The notes under the pieces are model-generated. The model saw only the letters and a program-made list of their open reading frames with translations. It ran no database searches and was not told the origin of the DNA. From IMG/VR virus record IMGVR_UViG_3300046170_000288, positions 1 to 58,581 of that record: DNA of 58,581 nt, one strand, 5' to 3'. Position 1 is the stretch's first letter, and each line of letters opens with the position of its first letter. Below, one piece after another: positions 42,934-49,353 of this stretch. Both the position numbers and the translations under genes were made by a program. Source of the DNA: a virus.

Positions 42934-43424
42934 CTGAACAACAAATTAAATTTGCCAATCTACTAATATCTGAACAAGGTAGAATGACAGCCACAGCTTG
43001 TGCTATTGAAGCAGGTTATGCAAAAGACTCAGCTAGACAGGCTGCAAGTAAATTACAGAATCCAAAATTATTTCCATTGGTGGTCCAGTATATTGGTGAG
43101 TTAAGAGAAGAGTGGCAAAAGCAATACGAAGTCACATTCGGCAATCACATATCAGAATTAGGTAAACTTAGAGATGAGGCTAGAGATAAGAAAGCTTGGT
43201 CAGCTGCAGTCAACGCTGAAGTAGCTAGAGGTAAAGCTGCAGGTTTATATATTGAACAGAAGATTATCCGTACTGGTAAATTAGAAGACTTATCGACAGA
43301 AGAATTAGAATCACGGATGAAACAAATAATTGACGACTATTCTCCGATTCTAGAGGGAGTTGAATTCGAAGAATTAAAAGAAAAAGTGAAAGAATCACCA
43401 AAGAAGCAAAAAGAATCAAACTAA
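42912..43424 (+). CDS. terS: Terminase small subunit
   Basis: 170 residues: MGLPKKLTEQQIKFANLLIS, EQGRMTATACAIEAGYAKDS, ARQAASKLQNPKLFPLVVQY. This is the Terminase_2-type DNA-binding helix-turn-helix (LTEQQxxFxxxxx...A..AGY.....R..ASKLL). A helical oligomerisation region follows (WSAAVNAEVARGKAAGLYIE, KIIRTGKLEDLSTEELES). It recognises the packaging site and regulates the large subunit. Unusually it is on the opposite strand from terL and ~5 kb away. Ribosome site GAGAGGA precedes the start. Confidence 0.8.
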   Translation: MGLPKKLTEQQIKFANLLISEQGRMTATACAIEAGYAKDSARQAASKLQNPKLFPLVVQYIGELREEWQKQYEVTFGNHISELGKLRDEARDKKAWSAAVNAEVARGKAAGLYIEQKIIRTGKLEDLSTEELESRMKQIIDDYSPILEGVEFEELKEKVKESPKKQKESN

Positions 43425-43738
43425 TTTATTTTTTTTATAGACTCAATCACAGAAGTTGGAATCATAGTTGTATTTCCAATACTATCAAACGTAGGCTTAT
43501 CTTTAGATTTAATATAATCAGTAAATATTCTAGTTATTCCATTTTTTTGGCTAACAAGATATCCTTTAGAAACACACACCGGTAATTTTTCTTTGTTCAA
43601 ATCTTTTGTGGTGCTCCAGCCGGCATCACCTTCGATATCAAGCCATTCTATTTCTACAAATGGATAAGCTGATATGTCATTACCTAATGACTTTAGATTC
43701 AATGGAATAATTTTTTTATTTTTTCGTTTACGTCTCAT
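43421..43738 (-). CDS. Hypothetical early protein
   Basis: 105 residues: basic head RRKRKNKKIIPLNLKSLGND, then AYPFVEIEWLDIEGDAGWST, TKDLNKEKLPVCVSKGYLVS, and an end with MIPTSVIESIKKIN. The EIEWxDIExDxGW pattern with a beta core is like small phage proteins that contact DNA or RNA; nothing specific is recognised. The stop overlaps the end of terS by 4 bases (converging). Confidence 0.55.
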   Translation of the reverse strand: MRRKRKNKKIIPLNLKSLGNDISAYPFVEIEWLDIEGDAGWSTTKDLNKEKLPVCVSKGYLVSQKNGITRIFTDYIKSKDKPTFDSIGNTTMIPTSVIESIKKIN

Positions 43739-43827
43739 ATTAATTTCTCCCTAAGAGCAAAAAATGAAATTATGTTATAACACATTTTACATAAAAAGTT
43801 TACCTTATTGGGATTTTGAACCATCTT

Positions 43828-43980
43828 GGTAGTAGCAGGTAGTAGCCAGGTAGTAGACGTTTTACTACCAAAATTGCTTAAATAAGCTATGTATACCAAC
43901 AAAAACTTGTTCAGGTAGTAAGGTAGTAGACATTTCTCATCTTTTTTCAAAAAAATTTTTTTCAAAAAAAGTTTAAAACC
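43828..43980. other. Iteron-like GGTAGTAG array beside A/T tracts: candidate origin
   Basis: Direct copies of GGTAGTAG at 43828, 43838, 43849, 43922 and a shortened GGTAGTA at 43914, plus an inverted TACTACC at 43863-43869. The first three are 10 and 11 bases apart, one DNA turn. Next to them is a run of alternating T and A blocks (43941-43980), easily melted. Iterons plus an AT-rich unwinding stretch are the classic look of a replication origin. It sits in a 279-base gap without a convincing gene. Confidence 0.4.
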
Positions 43981-44017
43981 TATTAGGGGCAATCCCTGAT
44001 GCCTGATTCCTGCCACA

Positions 44018-44721
44018 TTATTCATGATTTTTGGCTAATTTACTACGTTTTTCGTAATATAGGTCAACACGCTTTAACCATTCCCACATAAACTTTTGAA
44101 ACTGGGTTCCGGATACAGTGAATTTCTGAAAGTAATTATCTTTAGTACACATTAGAATAGTTCCAGACTGTATCTTGGTACCATAGACCTGGTTATGAGC
44201 TGTAGCATATGCTGCAAGTTGTAAAAAATAGTCATCAATCCATTCTCTTCTTTTAGGCTTGTTAGATTGTTTAAAGTCCATTATACTTTCGCGTCCTTCA
44301 TACACACCAGCGAGATCACTAGCACCGGCGTACAGGCCTGGATAATGTAAACATATTTCCGTACCCCATATTTCCTCCATATAGCCCTTTAGACCCTCAT
44401 CTATTATAGTTTGTGCCATCTTATCAGCTTGTTGGCCTAAATCAGTCAAATCCATGTGTCTTTCGTCCAGCAAATAGCATTCAATTAGCTTATGCATGAT
44501 TGATCCACGGTTGGCTGCTTCATTCTTAATATTTTCAGCAGACTGGGCTCCGACTCTTTGTTTCCATTTATCTAAGCTTGCCTTTTTTTCGTCACTTTGT
44601 GTAGGCCTGCAGACACGGTCGTAACAGATGGTAATTTTTCATCACTAATCAAATAATGACGCTCACCTTCTATAGCCTCTCTTATAGTCTGAGGATACTT
44701 AAACTTTTTATTCCAAATCAA
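44018..44721 (-). CDS. RecB-like PD-(D/E)XK exonuclease (two extra bases)
   Basis: A TTG start at 44721 is supported by AAGGAGA nine bases before it and overlap with the previous stop. First part LIWNKKFKYPQTIREAIEGE, then LPSVTTV; two single-base insertions near 44613 and 44604 must be skipped to continue TQSDEKKASLDKWKQRVGAQ, NEAANRGSIMHKLIECYLLD. The core is HYPGLYAGASDLAGVYEGRE then SIMDFKQSNKPKRREWIDDY and LQLAAYATAHNQVYG. GxxD, then DFK and QLAAY match Cas4/RecB-type nucleases; here it probably resects DNA ends for recombination. The span of 704 bases fits two insertions. Confidence 0.65.
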
Positions 44722-44882
44722 TTGACTGTCTCCTTTTCTTTTAGACCATGATATATTTCATACCAGGCCTTACAATGTTCGTTCATACATTCATACATAC
44801 TAACAATTAAATACTGTTCATCATCCTCTGTATCAAAGTCGTTGTTCCATCTTAGATCATCACCACAATGAAAACACTTCAT
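44718..44882 (-). CDS. Zinc-ribbon mini-protein
   Basis: 54 residues from ATG 44882: MKCFHCGDDLRWNNDFDTED, DEQYLIVSMYECMNEHCKAW, then YEIYHGLKEKETVN. A CxxC plus CxxxxC pair makes a zinc ribbon; the SMYECMNEHCKAWY end resembles small transcription-related phage ribbons. ATGA overlap with the homing endonuclease stop upstream. Confidence 0.6.
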   Translation of the reverse strand: MKCFHCGDDLRWNNDFDTEDDEQYLIVSMYECMNEHCKAWYEIYHGLKEKETVN

Positions 44883-45712
44883 TTTTTTAACCACCTTTGT
44901 CTAAGGTCTTCATTTTTTTTAAAATTTATTTTACCAAAAGTCCATTTCATGTTTGCACAAAATTCACCATAATTTATAAGTCTATTCATTTTTTCAATCT
45001 TTCTTTTAACTTTAATTATGGGTTGATATATTTTAGAAAACAAATGTGTTTTAGCCATTTGACAACAAATCAAATCCCAACAAGGCGCTTCATTGTAAGG
45101 TCTATCTTTCCACATGGTTTTAGGAACTATTTTAAATGTATGTTTATTGTTGCCCCTGTTAAAAATACGATTCATTAACCTTTTAACGTATCGTAAAACT
45201 TTTAAGTTGGTGCTAGTAAAACTTATTCTAGATGAAAAATTATAATTTTTAGATTTTTTATTATATCTAGGAGAAAAAGTAATACATCCTTCAGCATCGA
45301 AGTATCCAGCCAACCAAGCTAATTGATTATTACTAACATTTAAAATAGCATATCTGTAATCGGGTTTTTTTATAATTTCTATATCCTGTTCTTTCATAAC
45401 CTTTTTTATAACATCTCTTTTTTCTATTAGAGAAGGATAAATTTTTTGTATAAAATGTTTATAATTTTTACCACAAACTGACACCACATATTTTTGTTTA
45501 TGTTTCTTTTTTCCTTTTTTACATTTACCAATTTTAACATCATATAAGTTAGCTAATTCTTTTATTATATTTTTGTCAATTAAACTTAGTTGATAGTAAG
45601 GATATTTACCTTTGTTAATTTTAAAAGAACCATCGCCATCAGCCATGCCTGCATGATAAGCCCAAAAACTTTCACTAACTTGATCATCTATTAAATCATA
45701 TTTGTTATTCAT
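44879..45712 (-). CDS. LAGLIDADG homing endonuclease
   Basis: 277 residues with two LAGLIDADG-type motifs: WAYHAGMADGDGSFKINKG (~residue 18) and LAWLAGYFDAEGCITFSPRY (~residue 131). Between and after them are the usual alpha-beta-beta blocks: YQLSLIDKNIIKELANLYDV and ISFTSTNLKVLRYVKRLMNR. It is a single-chain, two-repeat enzyme that makes a site-specific double-strand cut and spreads by gene conversion. It stands free between two small genes with a 4-base ATGA overlap, not inside an intron, so it may protect or spread this region. Confidence 0.8.
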   Translation of the reverse strand: MNNKYDLIDDQVSESFWAYHAGMADGDGSFKINKGKYPYYQLSLIDKNIIKELANLYDVKIGKCKKGKKKHKQKYVVSVCGKNYKHFIQKIYPSLIEKRDVIKKVMKEQDIEIIKKPDYRYAILNVSNNQLAWLAGYFDAEGCITFSPRYNKKSKNYNFSSRISFTSTNLKVLRYVKRLMNRIFNRGNNKHTFKIVPKTMWKDRPYNEAPCWDLICCQMAKTHLFSKIYQPIIKVKRKIEKMNRLINYGEFCANMKWTFGKINFKKNEDLRQRWLKK

Positions 45713-45910
45713 AATTTAAAAGCCTGTAGTGCATTTTGTTTTTCTTCAGCTTCAACTATTTTAGGCGAGTTGTTTATCAATCTCTTCTAAATGTTGTGGG
45801 TGCTCACCAATACCTACAGAATTCTCTAGGTATATTTGTATAGTTGCATCAGCTTCAGCTATATCAGCCTCGTATTTCTTCTCGAGTGCTTCCAACATTG
45901 CTCTTCTCAT
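45709..45910 (-). CDS. Small conserved helical protein (one extra base)
   Basis: From ATG 45910: MRRAMLEALEKKYEADIAEA, DATIQIYLENSVGIGEHPQH, LEEIDKQLA. An extra base near 45763 (GCC-T-AAA) gives an early stop; repaired it continues KIVEAEEKQNALQAFKL and TGA 45711-45709. The span of 202 bases is 3n+1. The MRRxMLE.LE..Y...I..A...I..YL.N..GIGEHPxxxE.ID pattern is conserved widely in T4-like and SAR11-type phages. Function unknown. Confidence 0.6.
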
Positions 45911-46157
45911 CTTTAACTCCTTCTTTTTCTTTTAGTTTACTTTCTAATACCTCAATCTCACCATTTAGTTTTTTAATAATTTGATTAAGTTCTTTAACAA
46001 GTTTAGTTTCAAGTATTAATCGTTCTGTACTCATTGTTATTTCCCCTTGTGAATTACAACTCGGACACTGCTGTATGATTTCCACTGGATTCTCGATTGA
46101 TTCCTTTACTTTGATATAACCGTTTCCATGGCATCTCTGGCATATTGTCTTTGTCAT
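45864..46157 (-). CDS. DnaJ-type zinc-ribbon protein
   Basis: Start set at 46157 (MTKTICQRCHGNGYIKVKES); the frame is open six codons more. Two CxxC motifs, CQRCHGNG and CPSCNSQGE, match a DnaJ-like zinc-ribbon (CxxCxGxG). A coiled coil follows (LKELNQIIKKLNGEIEVLES as a heptad). About the last 16 codons overlap the next gene, so its true end may be earlier. Role unknown, perhaps RNA or protein binding. Confidence 0.6.
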   Translation of the reverse strand: MTKTICQRCHGNGYIKVKESIENPVEIIQQCPSCNSQGEITMSTERLILETKLVKELNQIIKKLNGEIEVLESKLKEKEGVKDEKSNVGSTREEIRG

Positions 46158-46437
46158 AGTTTTTCTCCATATCATCTAAAGTTTTAATTACTTTCTTTCT
46201 AACCAAATTGTGATCTAGCTCTGCATATTCACATACTTTAGCAAAATCACTATTAGGTAAAGTTACATAATCTAATTCATGAAATCTTCGTTTAGCATAA
46301 AACTCACTAAATTTAATTATATTAGACTTCACTTTAATTGCGTCAGATATTGCAACTATTAATACATTTCTCCATAAATTTCTAACAGGATCAAATGTAT
46401 CAAACTCTTTAAGCGTCCTTGTTCCGTAGTCTGCCAT
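46054..46437 (-). CDS. Early protein of unknown function
   Basis: 127 residues: MADYGTRTLKEFDTFDPVRN, LWRNVLIVAISDAIKVKSNI, then FYAKRRFHELDYVTLPNSDF and CEYAELDHNLVRKKVIKTLD. The first ~105 residues look real; the last ~30 overlap the DnaJ-ribbon gene by 100 bases and are probably an indel-caused read-through (the expected end is near KNYDK). Function unknown. Positions DH and C near the C-terminus do not form a known motif. Confidence 0.5.
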   Translation of the reverse strand: MADYGTRTLKEFDTFDPVRNLWRNVLIVAISDAIKVKSNIIKFSEFYAKRRFHELDYVTLPNSDFAKVCEYAELDHNLVRKKVIKTLDDMEKNYDKDNMPEMPWKRLYQSKGINRESSGNHTAVSEL

Positions 46438-46588
46438 TTAATTTTCTCACTTTCTCATTGATTAATATGTCTAAAGCTTTTGCTCTAGATACTTCTACTT
46501 CAGGTACTACTACGCGCCTGATCTTATCTAATTTGTCACAACTCGCATGTGAGAGTGCAACCGATTTATATTTACTTACGTCAGTCAT
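46409..46588 (-). CDS. Ribbon-helix-helix regulator
   Basis: 59 residues from ATG 46588: MTDVSKYKSVALSHASCDKL, DKIRRVVVPEVEVSRAKALD, ILINEKVRKLNGRLRNKDA. The KYKSVALSHASCDKL strand-helix followed by VSRAKALDILINEKV is the CopG/Arc-type RHH fold: a beta strand then two helices. Such dimers bind short operators. A GAAAGGATATAATA ribosome site precedes it, and a promoter-like stretch is upstream. Could repress the palindromic promoters in this region. Confidence 0.55.
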   Translation of the reverse strand: MTDVSKYKSVALSHASCDKLDKIRRVVVPEVEVSRAKALDILINEKVRKLNGRLRNKDA

Positions 46589-46628
46589 TATTATATCCTT
46601 TCATTATTTATAAAATAATAATATAGGA

Positions 46629-46656
46629 TTCTTATATCTTTTTACAAGTAAGTCAA
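46629..46656 (-). promoter_or_regulatory. Possible promoter TTGACT-N16-TAAGAA
   Basis: Minus strand TTGACT (46656-46651), 16 bases, TAAGAA (46634-46629), before the RHH gene at 46588. Weaker than the others; it overlaps the start of the rightward gene at 46656. Confidence 0.3.
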
Positions 46657-46904
46657 TGAAGTTTTTTTTAACAATATACATATGTTCAGTGGTCAATCAG
46701 AACTGCGCTGAAGTGCCGGTTAAAGACCATGACTATGATAGATTTTATAAAACACACTATGAGTGTGTACAAAAAGGATTGGGTGAGTCTTACTCTGTAT
46801 TATTTGATGGTGAACATTTTACTGCAGATGTAGTAAACACAGCTGAATTATATCCTAAATTTATGTGTGAGAAGACAGACAATCAAGAGAAGCCTGAGGC
46901 CTGA
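46656..46904 (+). CDS. Secreted-looking small protein
   Basis: 82 residues: MKFFLTIYICSVVNQNCAEV has a short hydrophobic N-terminus like a signal peptide with Cys. The rest is YDRFYKTHYECVQKGLGESY, SVLFDGEHFTADVVNTAELY, PKFMCEKTD. Three or four Cys. It is one of the few rightward genes in the early region and resembles a small conserved phage protein of unknown function. Confidence 0.55.
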   Translation: MKFFLTIYICSVVNQNCAEVPVKDHDYDRFYKTHYECVQKGLGESYSVLFDGEHFTADVVNTAELYPKFMCEKTDNQEKPEA

Positions 46905-46909
46905 ACCCT

Positions 46910-47047
46910 TTAGCCTTTACCCTGGCCCTTGTAACGTCGAGTACGCTTCTGTCTTTTTTCGTTCTTGTTTAAAGATTTCTTATGTTGACGTGGCCCTCTT
47001 TTTTTAGGTTTATCCCTTACAACGAAGTCTTTAAATTTTCTAGCCAT
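46910..47047 (-). CDS. Tiny basic protein (45 residues)
   Basis: MARKFKDFVVRDKPKKRGPR, QHKKSLNKNEKRQKRTRRYK, GQGKG. Arg/Lys-rich throughout. ATG 47047 overlaps the stop of the zinc-ribbon gene upstream. Converges with the rightward gene at 46656. Possibly nucleic-acid binding. Confidence 0.5.
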   Translation of the reverse strand: MARKFKDFVVRDKPKKRGPRQHKKSLNKNEKRQKRTRRYKGQGKG

Positions 47048-47274
47048 TATTTAATGTAATTTTCTTTAATCCATTTTTTATCAGAGTCATCTAATTTTAA
47101 ATATCTAATTCTACCATTGATATGTTGTTTAGTGTCATGACCACAATTAGTACATCTGTAAAATTCAGAAACGATAGCTACTAAGATAGCTTCTTCCTGA
47201 CACTCTTCACAATGTCCATGTACTGTATCTATTTTTTGAAATAACTTTATTGATTTCTTATCTATTATACTCAT
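47047..47274 (-). CDS. Zinc-ribbon protein
   Basis: 75 residues: KSIKLFQKIDTVHGHCEECQ, then EEAILVAIVSEFYRCTNCGH and DTKQHINGRIRYLKLDDSD. CxxC and CxxC make one zinc ribbon, as in small proteins beside T4-like and SAR11-phage replication genes. The start overlaps the stop of the endolysin gene by 4 bases. Confidence 0.6.
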   Translation of the reverse strand: MSIIDKKSIKLFQKIDTVHGHCEECQEEAILVAIVSEFYRCTNCGHDTKQHINGRIRYLKLDDSDKKWIKENYIK

Positions 47275-47748
47275 ACTAGATCTTTCGCCTTTCCTATTAC
47301 TGGTTTATATTTAGTCTTACCTTCTGATTTATACGCCCACAAAAATTGTTTTCTAGGTTTGTCTGTAGTGTAACTACAGTGTATCCATCCCGAGTTAGGT
47401 TCGCCTGGCGTGTAGAACTCGAGTATCAATTGATCAAATTCTAGGTTTGCATAAATCCAGTCAGCTAATTCAGCATTGTCAGTTCCCATACATTCGAAGT
47501 CTGCCGCCTCAGCTTTTGCATGTTGGCTGTTGATCGAGCTACCTATTTTTAGGCACAGCTGCTCGCTACGGAACCCTGACGTTACCTTTACTCTGCCGAA
47601 GTGGATCACGTACCGGCTGTAAAATATTTTCACAAAGTGCTTTTAGTTTTTCTATCTGACCTGAGTTTGGATTGTTATTGATATCCAAACGCACAGCTGT
47701 ATCAGATTTGATAAGCTCCTGAAGAGAAAAATTTCTTGATAATTCCAT
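47271..47748 (-). CDS. M15-family endolysin (one extra base)
   Basis: Start ATG 47748 (MELSRNFSLQELIKSDTAVR), overlapping the stop of the upstream gene. LDINNNPNSGQIEKLKALCE, then a one-base insertion near 47603 (GATCAC read as GATCCAC) splits it; repaired: QPVRDHFGRVKVTSGFRSEQ, IGSSINSQHAKAEAADFECM. The SQHxxAEAADFE motif with a later GWIHCSY gives the zinc His/Asp/His of D-Ala-D-Ala-type peptidase M15. It cuts peptide links in the cell wall at lysis. The span of 478 bases is 3n+1. Confidence 0.75.
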
Positions 47749-47885
47749 TATTGACAGCTTAAACACTCATCGCTGTCATTGTCAAGATCAGCTAAAGCTT
47801 CTTCCTTACAGTCTTGGCTACAGAATAAATCTAATTCTTCTTTAGCTTCAAACTCTTTGTTACATTTATTACAATTTTTTTTCAT
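47748..47885 (-). CDS. Cys-rich mini-protein before endolysin
   Basis: 45 residues: MKKNCNKCNKEFEAKEELDL, FCSQDCKEEALADLDNDSDE, CLSCQ. Three CxxC/CxxxC pairs, so probably two zinc sites. Its stop overlaps the endolysin start (TAATG). Unknown role. Confidence 0.5.
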   Translation of the reverse strand: MKKNCNKCNKEFEAKEELDLFCSQDCKEEALADLDNDSDECLSCQ

Positions 47886-48118
47886 TATTTTAATATAAGT
47901 TTTTTAATTGATTTTGAACCATCGACGTTCGACTCGAGCTCGGCCATCGATTTTATACATTGATAAACTATATTATCTTTTGTATTTGATCTCATTGCAA
48001 CTCTTTTTCCTTTCAAGCACATTGACATTGAAGGTTTATTTGTCTCAGGATCAATTTGAATTCTATGTTCTTTGATCTCTCCATTAACAATCATAAGTAA
48101 AGCTACAATCAACTCCAT
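47885..48118 (-). CDS. Small protein with signal-like head
   Basis: 77 residues: MELIVALLMIVNGEIKEHRI, then MSMCLKGKRVAMRSNTKDNI and VYQCIKSMAEL. A 12-residue hydrophobic head followed by a soluble domain with two Cys. The protein lies in the lysis-linked cluster just after the spanin-like gene, so it could be an outer-membrane or periplasmic partner (spanin-type) but no lipobox is visible. Confidence 0.5.
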   Translation of the reverse strand: MELIVALLMIVNGEIKEHRIQIDPETNKPSMSMCLKGKRVAMRSNTKDNIVYQCIKSMAELESNVDGSKSIKKLILK

Positions 48119-48492
48119 TAATGACCTCCGTTTTGTCTTACCTTATCTTTTAACACTTCGATATCAGCTAGAGCTTTATCTAATTGTTCTCTTAAAAATT
48201 CTATATTAACTTTGTTAGTCATGTTCATCTCTTGAGTCTCTTCCATCTTCTCGACGGACTTATAAAGATCCTCGATTAAAAAATGTTGCTCCTGGTCCGT
48301 AGGCACTTGTTCAGATTTTTTTAACAAATCATTTTCAAACAACTCACGTGATGTCTCTAACGATACTAATCTCGCAGTCAGCTCCGTATAAGCGAACACG
48401 CCCATTGCGACGAGCACGATCAGTGAGGCTACGGTTTTCATCGGCATCTGCACTCGTGCTTCTTCTCCAATATTTAAAGGTTTATTGCTCAT
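48118..48492 (-). CDS. Spanin-like membrane coiled-coil protein
   Basis: 124 residues. One membrane segment (KTVASLIVLVAMGVFAYTEL, about residues 19-36) followed by a long coiled coil (TARLVSLETSRELFENDLLK ... EKMEETQ ... LREQLDKALADIEVLKDKVR). This inner-membrane-anchor-plus-periplasmic-coil layout fits an i-spanin (Rz-type) that joins the inner to the outer membrane at lysis, near the M15 endolysin. The family is not certain; it may simply be a membrane-tethered protein. Confidence 0.5.
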   Translation of the reverse strand: MSNKPLNIGEEARVQMPMKTVASLIVLVAMGVFAYTELTARLVSLETSRELFENDLLKKSEQVPTDQEQHFLIEDLYKSVEKMEETQEMNMTNKVNIEFLREQLDKALADIEVLKDKVRQNGGH

Positions 48493-48587
48493 CTAGGTAT
48501 ATATCCTGGTTGTAAAAATAAGGCTATTAATACAAAAGCTACAATTAAAGCACCTGTAAAATAATAATTCATCCTACAATACTCCAT
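48489..48587 (-). CDS. 32-residue membrane peptide
   Basis: MEYCRMNYYFTGALIVAFVL, IALFLQPGYIPR. A single membrane helix. The TGA overlaps the next ATG (ATGAGC), indicating coupling to the spanin-like gene. Small pinholin-like or regulatory role possible. Confidence 0.4.
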   Translation of the reverse strand: MEYCRMNYYFTGALIVAFVLIALFLQPGYIPR

Positions 48588-48592
48588 TACTT

Positions 48593-48712
48593 TCAACCTA
48601 TTAAAAAATAAATTATTCTTTTCCACCAACTCATTTTAACTTTAGGTGGTTCAATAACACACTGACACTTTTTCTTTTCAAAGTTACAATCTAAACATAT
48701 ATTTAAACTCAT
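48593..48712 (-). CDS. 39-residue Cys-rich peptide
   Basis: MSLNICLDCNFEKKKCQCVI, EPPKVKMSWWKRIIYFLIG. Four Cys in the first 18 residues, then a short hydrophobic tail (WWKRIIYFLIG) that could sit on the membrane. It begins 4 bases before the 48709 stop. Function unknown. Confidence 0.4.
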   Translation of the reverse strand: MSLNICLDCNFEKKKCQCVIEPPKVKMSWWKRIIYFLIG

Positions 48713-49350
48713 TTTTTATCCTCTGTTTTATAAAACATTTTATTACTATCTTCAGTCAACCAATCTTTGTTTTCTACATTCCATCTTGTAGTTTGAACCC
48801 TATAGTCTGGTACTTCTCTATCAGTTGTATAATTTGGAGCATCCCACAATATTCTATTGTTTGGTTGTGCTGCATAATTGCCATTGTCTAAAGCAAGTAT
48901 GTGAGCACACTTATGTTCTGCAGGAATTTCAGAATGCTCAGTATCTAGTATATTACTATCTGGATGTCCCCAGTCAACAGTAAATAAATATTCAAATGGA
49001 TAGTTTATTTTGTCTTTACCAAAGTATTTTCCTCGTTTACCCCTTAAAAAACTAAAGCAATGAACACTAGGATAATAACTAAAGCAATTCCATAATTGAA
49101 GATTGTCGATTGCGATATCTGGTACGTCTTCTCTGTCAAATTTTTCTTGAAAAAACGCTGATATAGGTAAACGCCAAAAGCATGCACCATTTGGTAGCAT
49201 AATGTTAAATAAGAGAGCCCTATCTGTAATAGAGACCACACTAAAGATGCAGCAGTCAACAGACTCTCCTTGATGTTTTTCCAGATCATATAAATACTCC
49301 TTACGTATTTTACAGTAGATAGGTGGTATGTCCGCATTTAAATAAGCCAT
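48709..49350 (-). CDS. Conserved hypothetical protein near DNA polymerase
   Basis: 213 residues: MAYLNADIPPIYCKIRKEYL, YDLEKHQGESVDCCIFSVVS, GACFWRLPISAFFQEKFDRE, then LQLWNCFSYYPSVHCFSFLR and a C-terminal LWDAPNYTTDREVPDYRVQT. This family (IRKEYLYDL...FxxxSxxxRALLFxxMxxxGACFxRLPI...WNCFSYYP) accompanies DNA polymerase A in many marine phages. Function unknown. Confidence 0.6.
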   Translation of the reverse strand: MAYLNADIPPIYCKIRKEYLYDLEKHQGESVDCCIFSVVSITDRALLFNIMLPNGACFWRLPISAFFQEKFDREDVPDIAIDNLQLWNCFSYYPSVHCFSFLRGKRGKYFGKDKINYPFEYLFTVDWGHPDSNILDTEHSEIPAEHKCAHILALDNGNYAAQPNNRILWDAPNYTTDREVPDYRVQTTRWNVENKDWLTEDSNKMFYKTEDKK

Positions 49351-49353
49351 AGT

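Noticed and set aside
43735-44025. A 96-codon minus-strand frame over the GGTAGTAG array
   Set aside because: Its sequence follows the repeats and A/T tracts (runs of Lys/Phe), which argues against a real protein.
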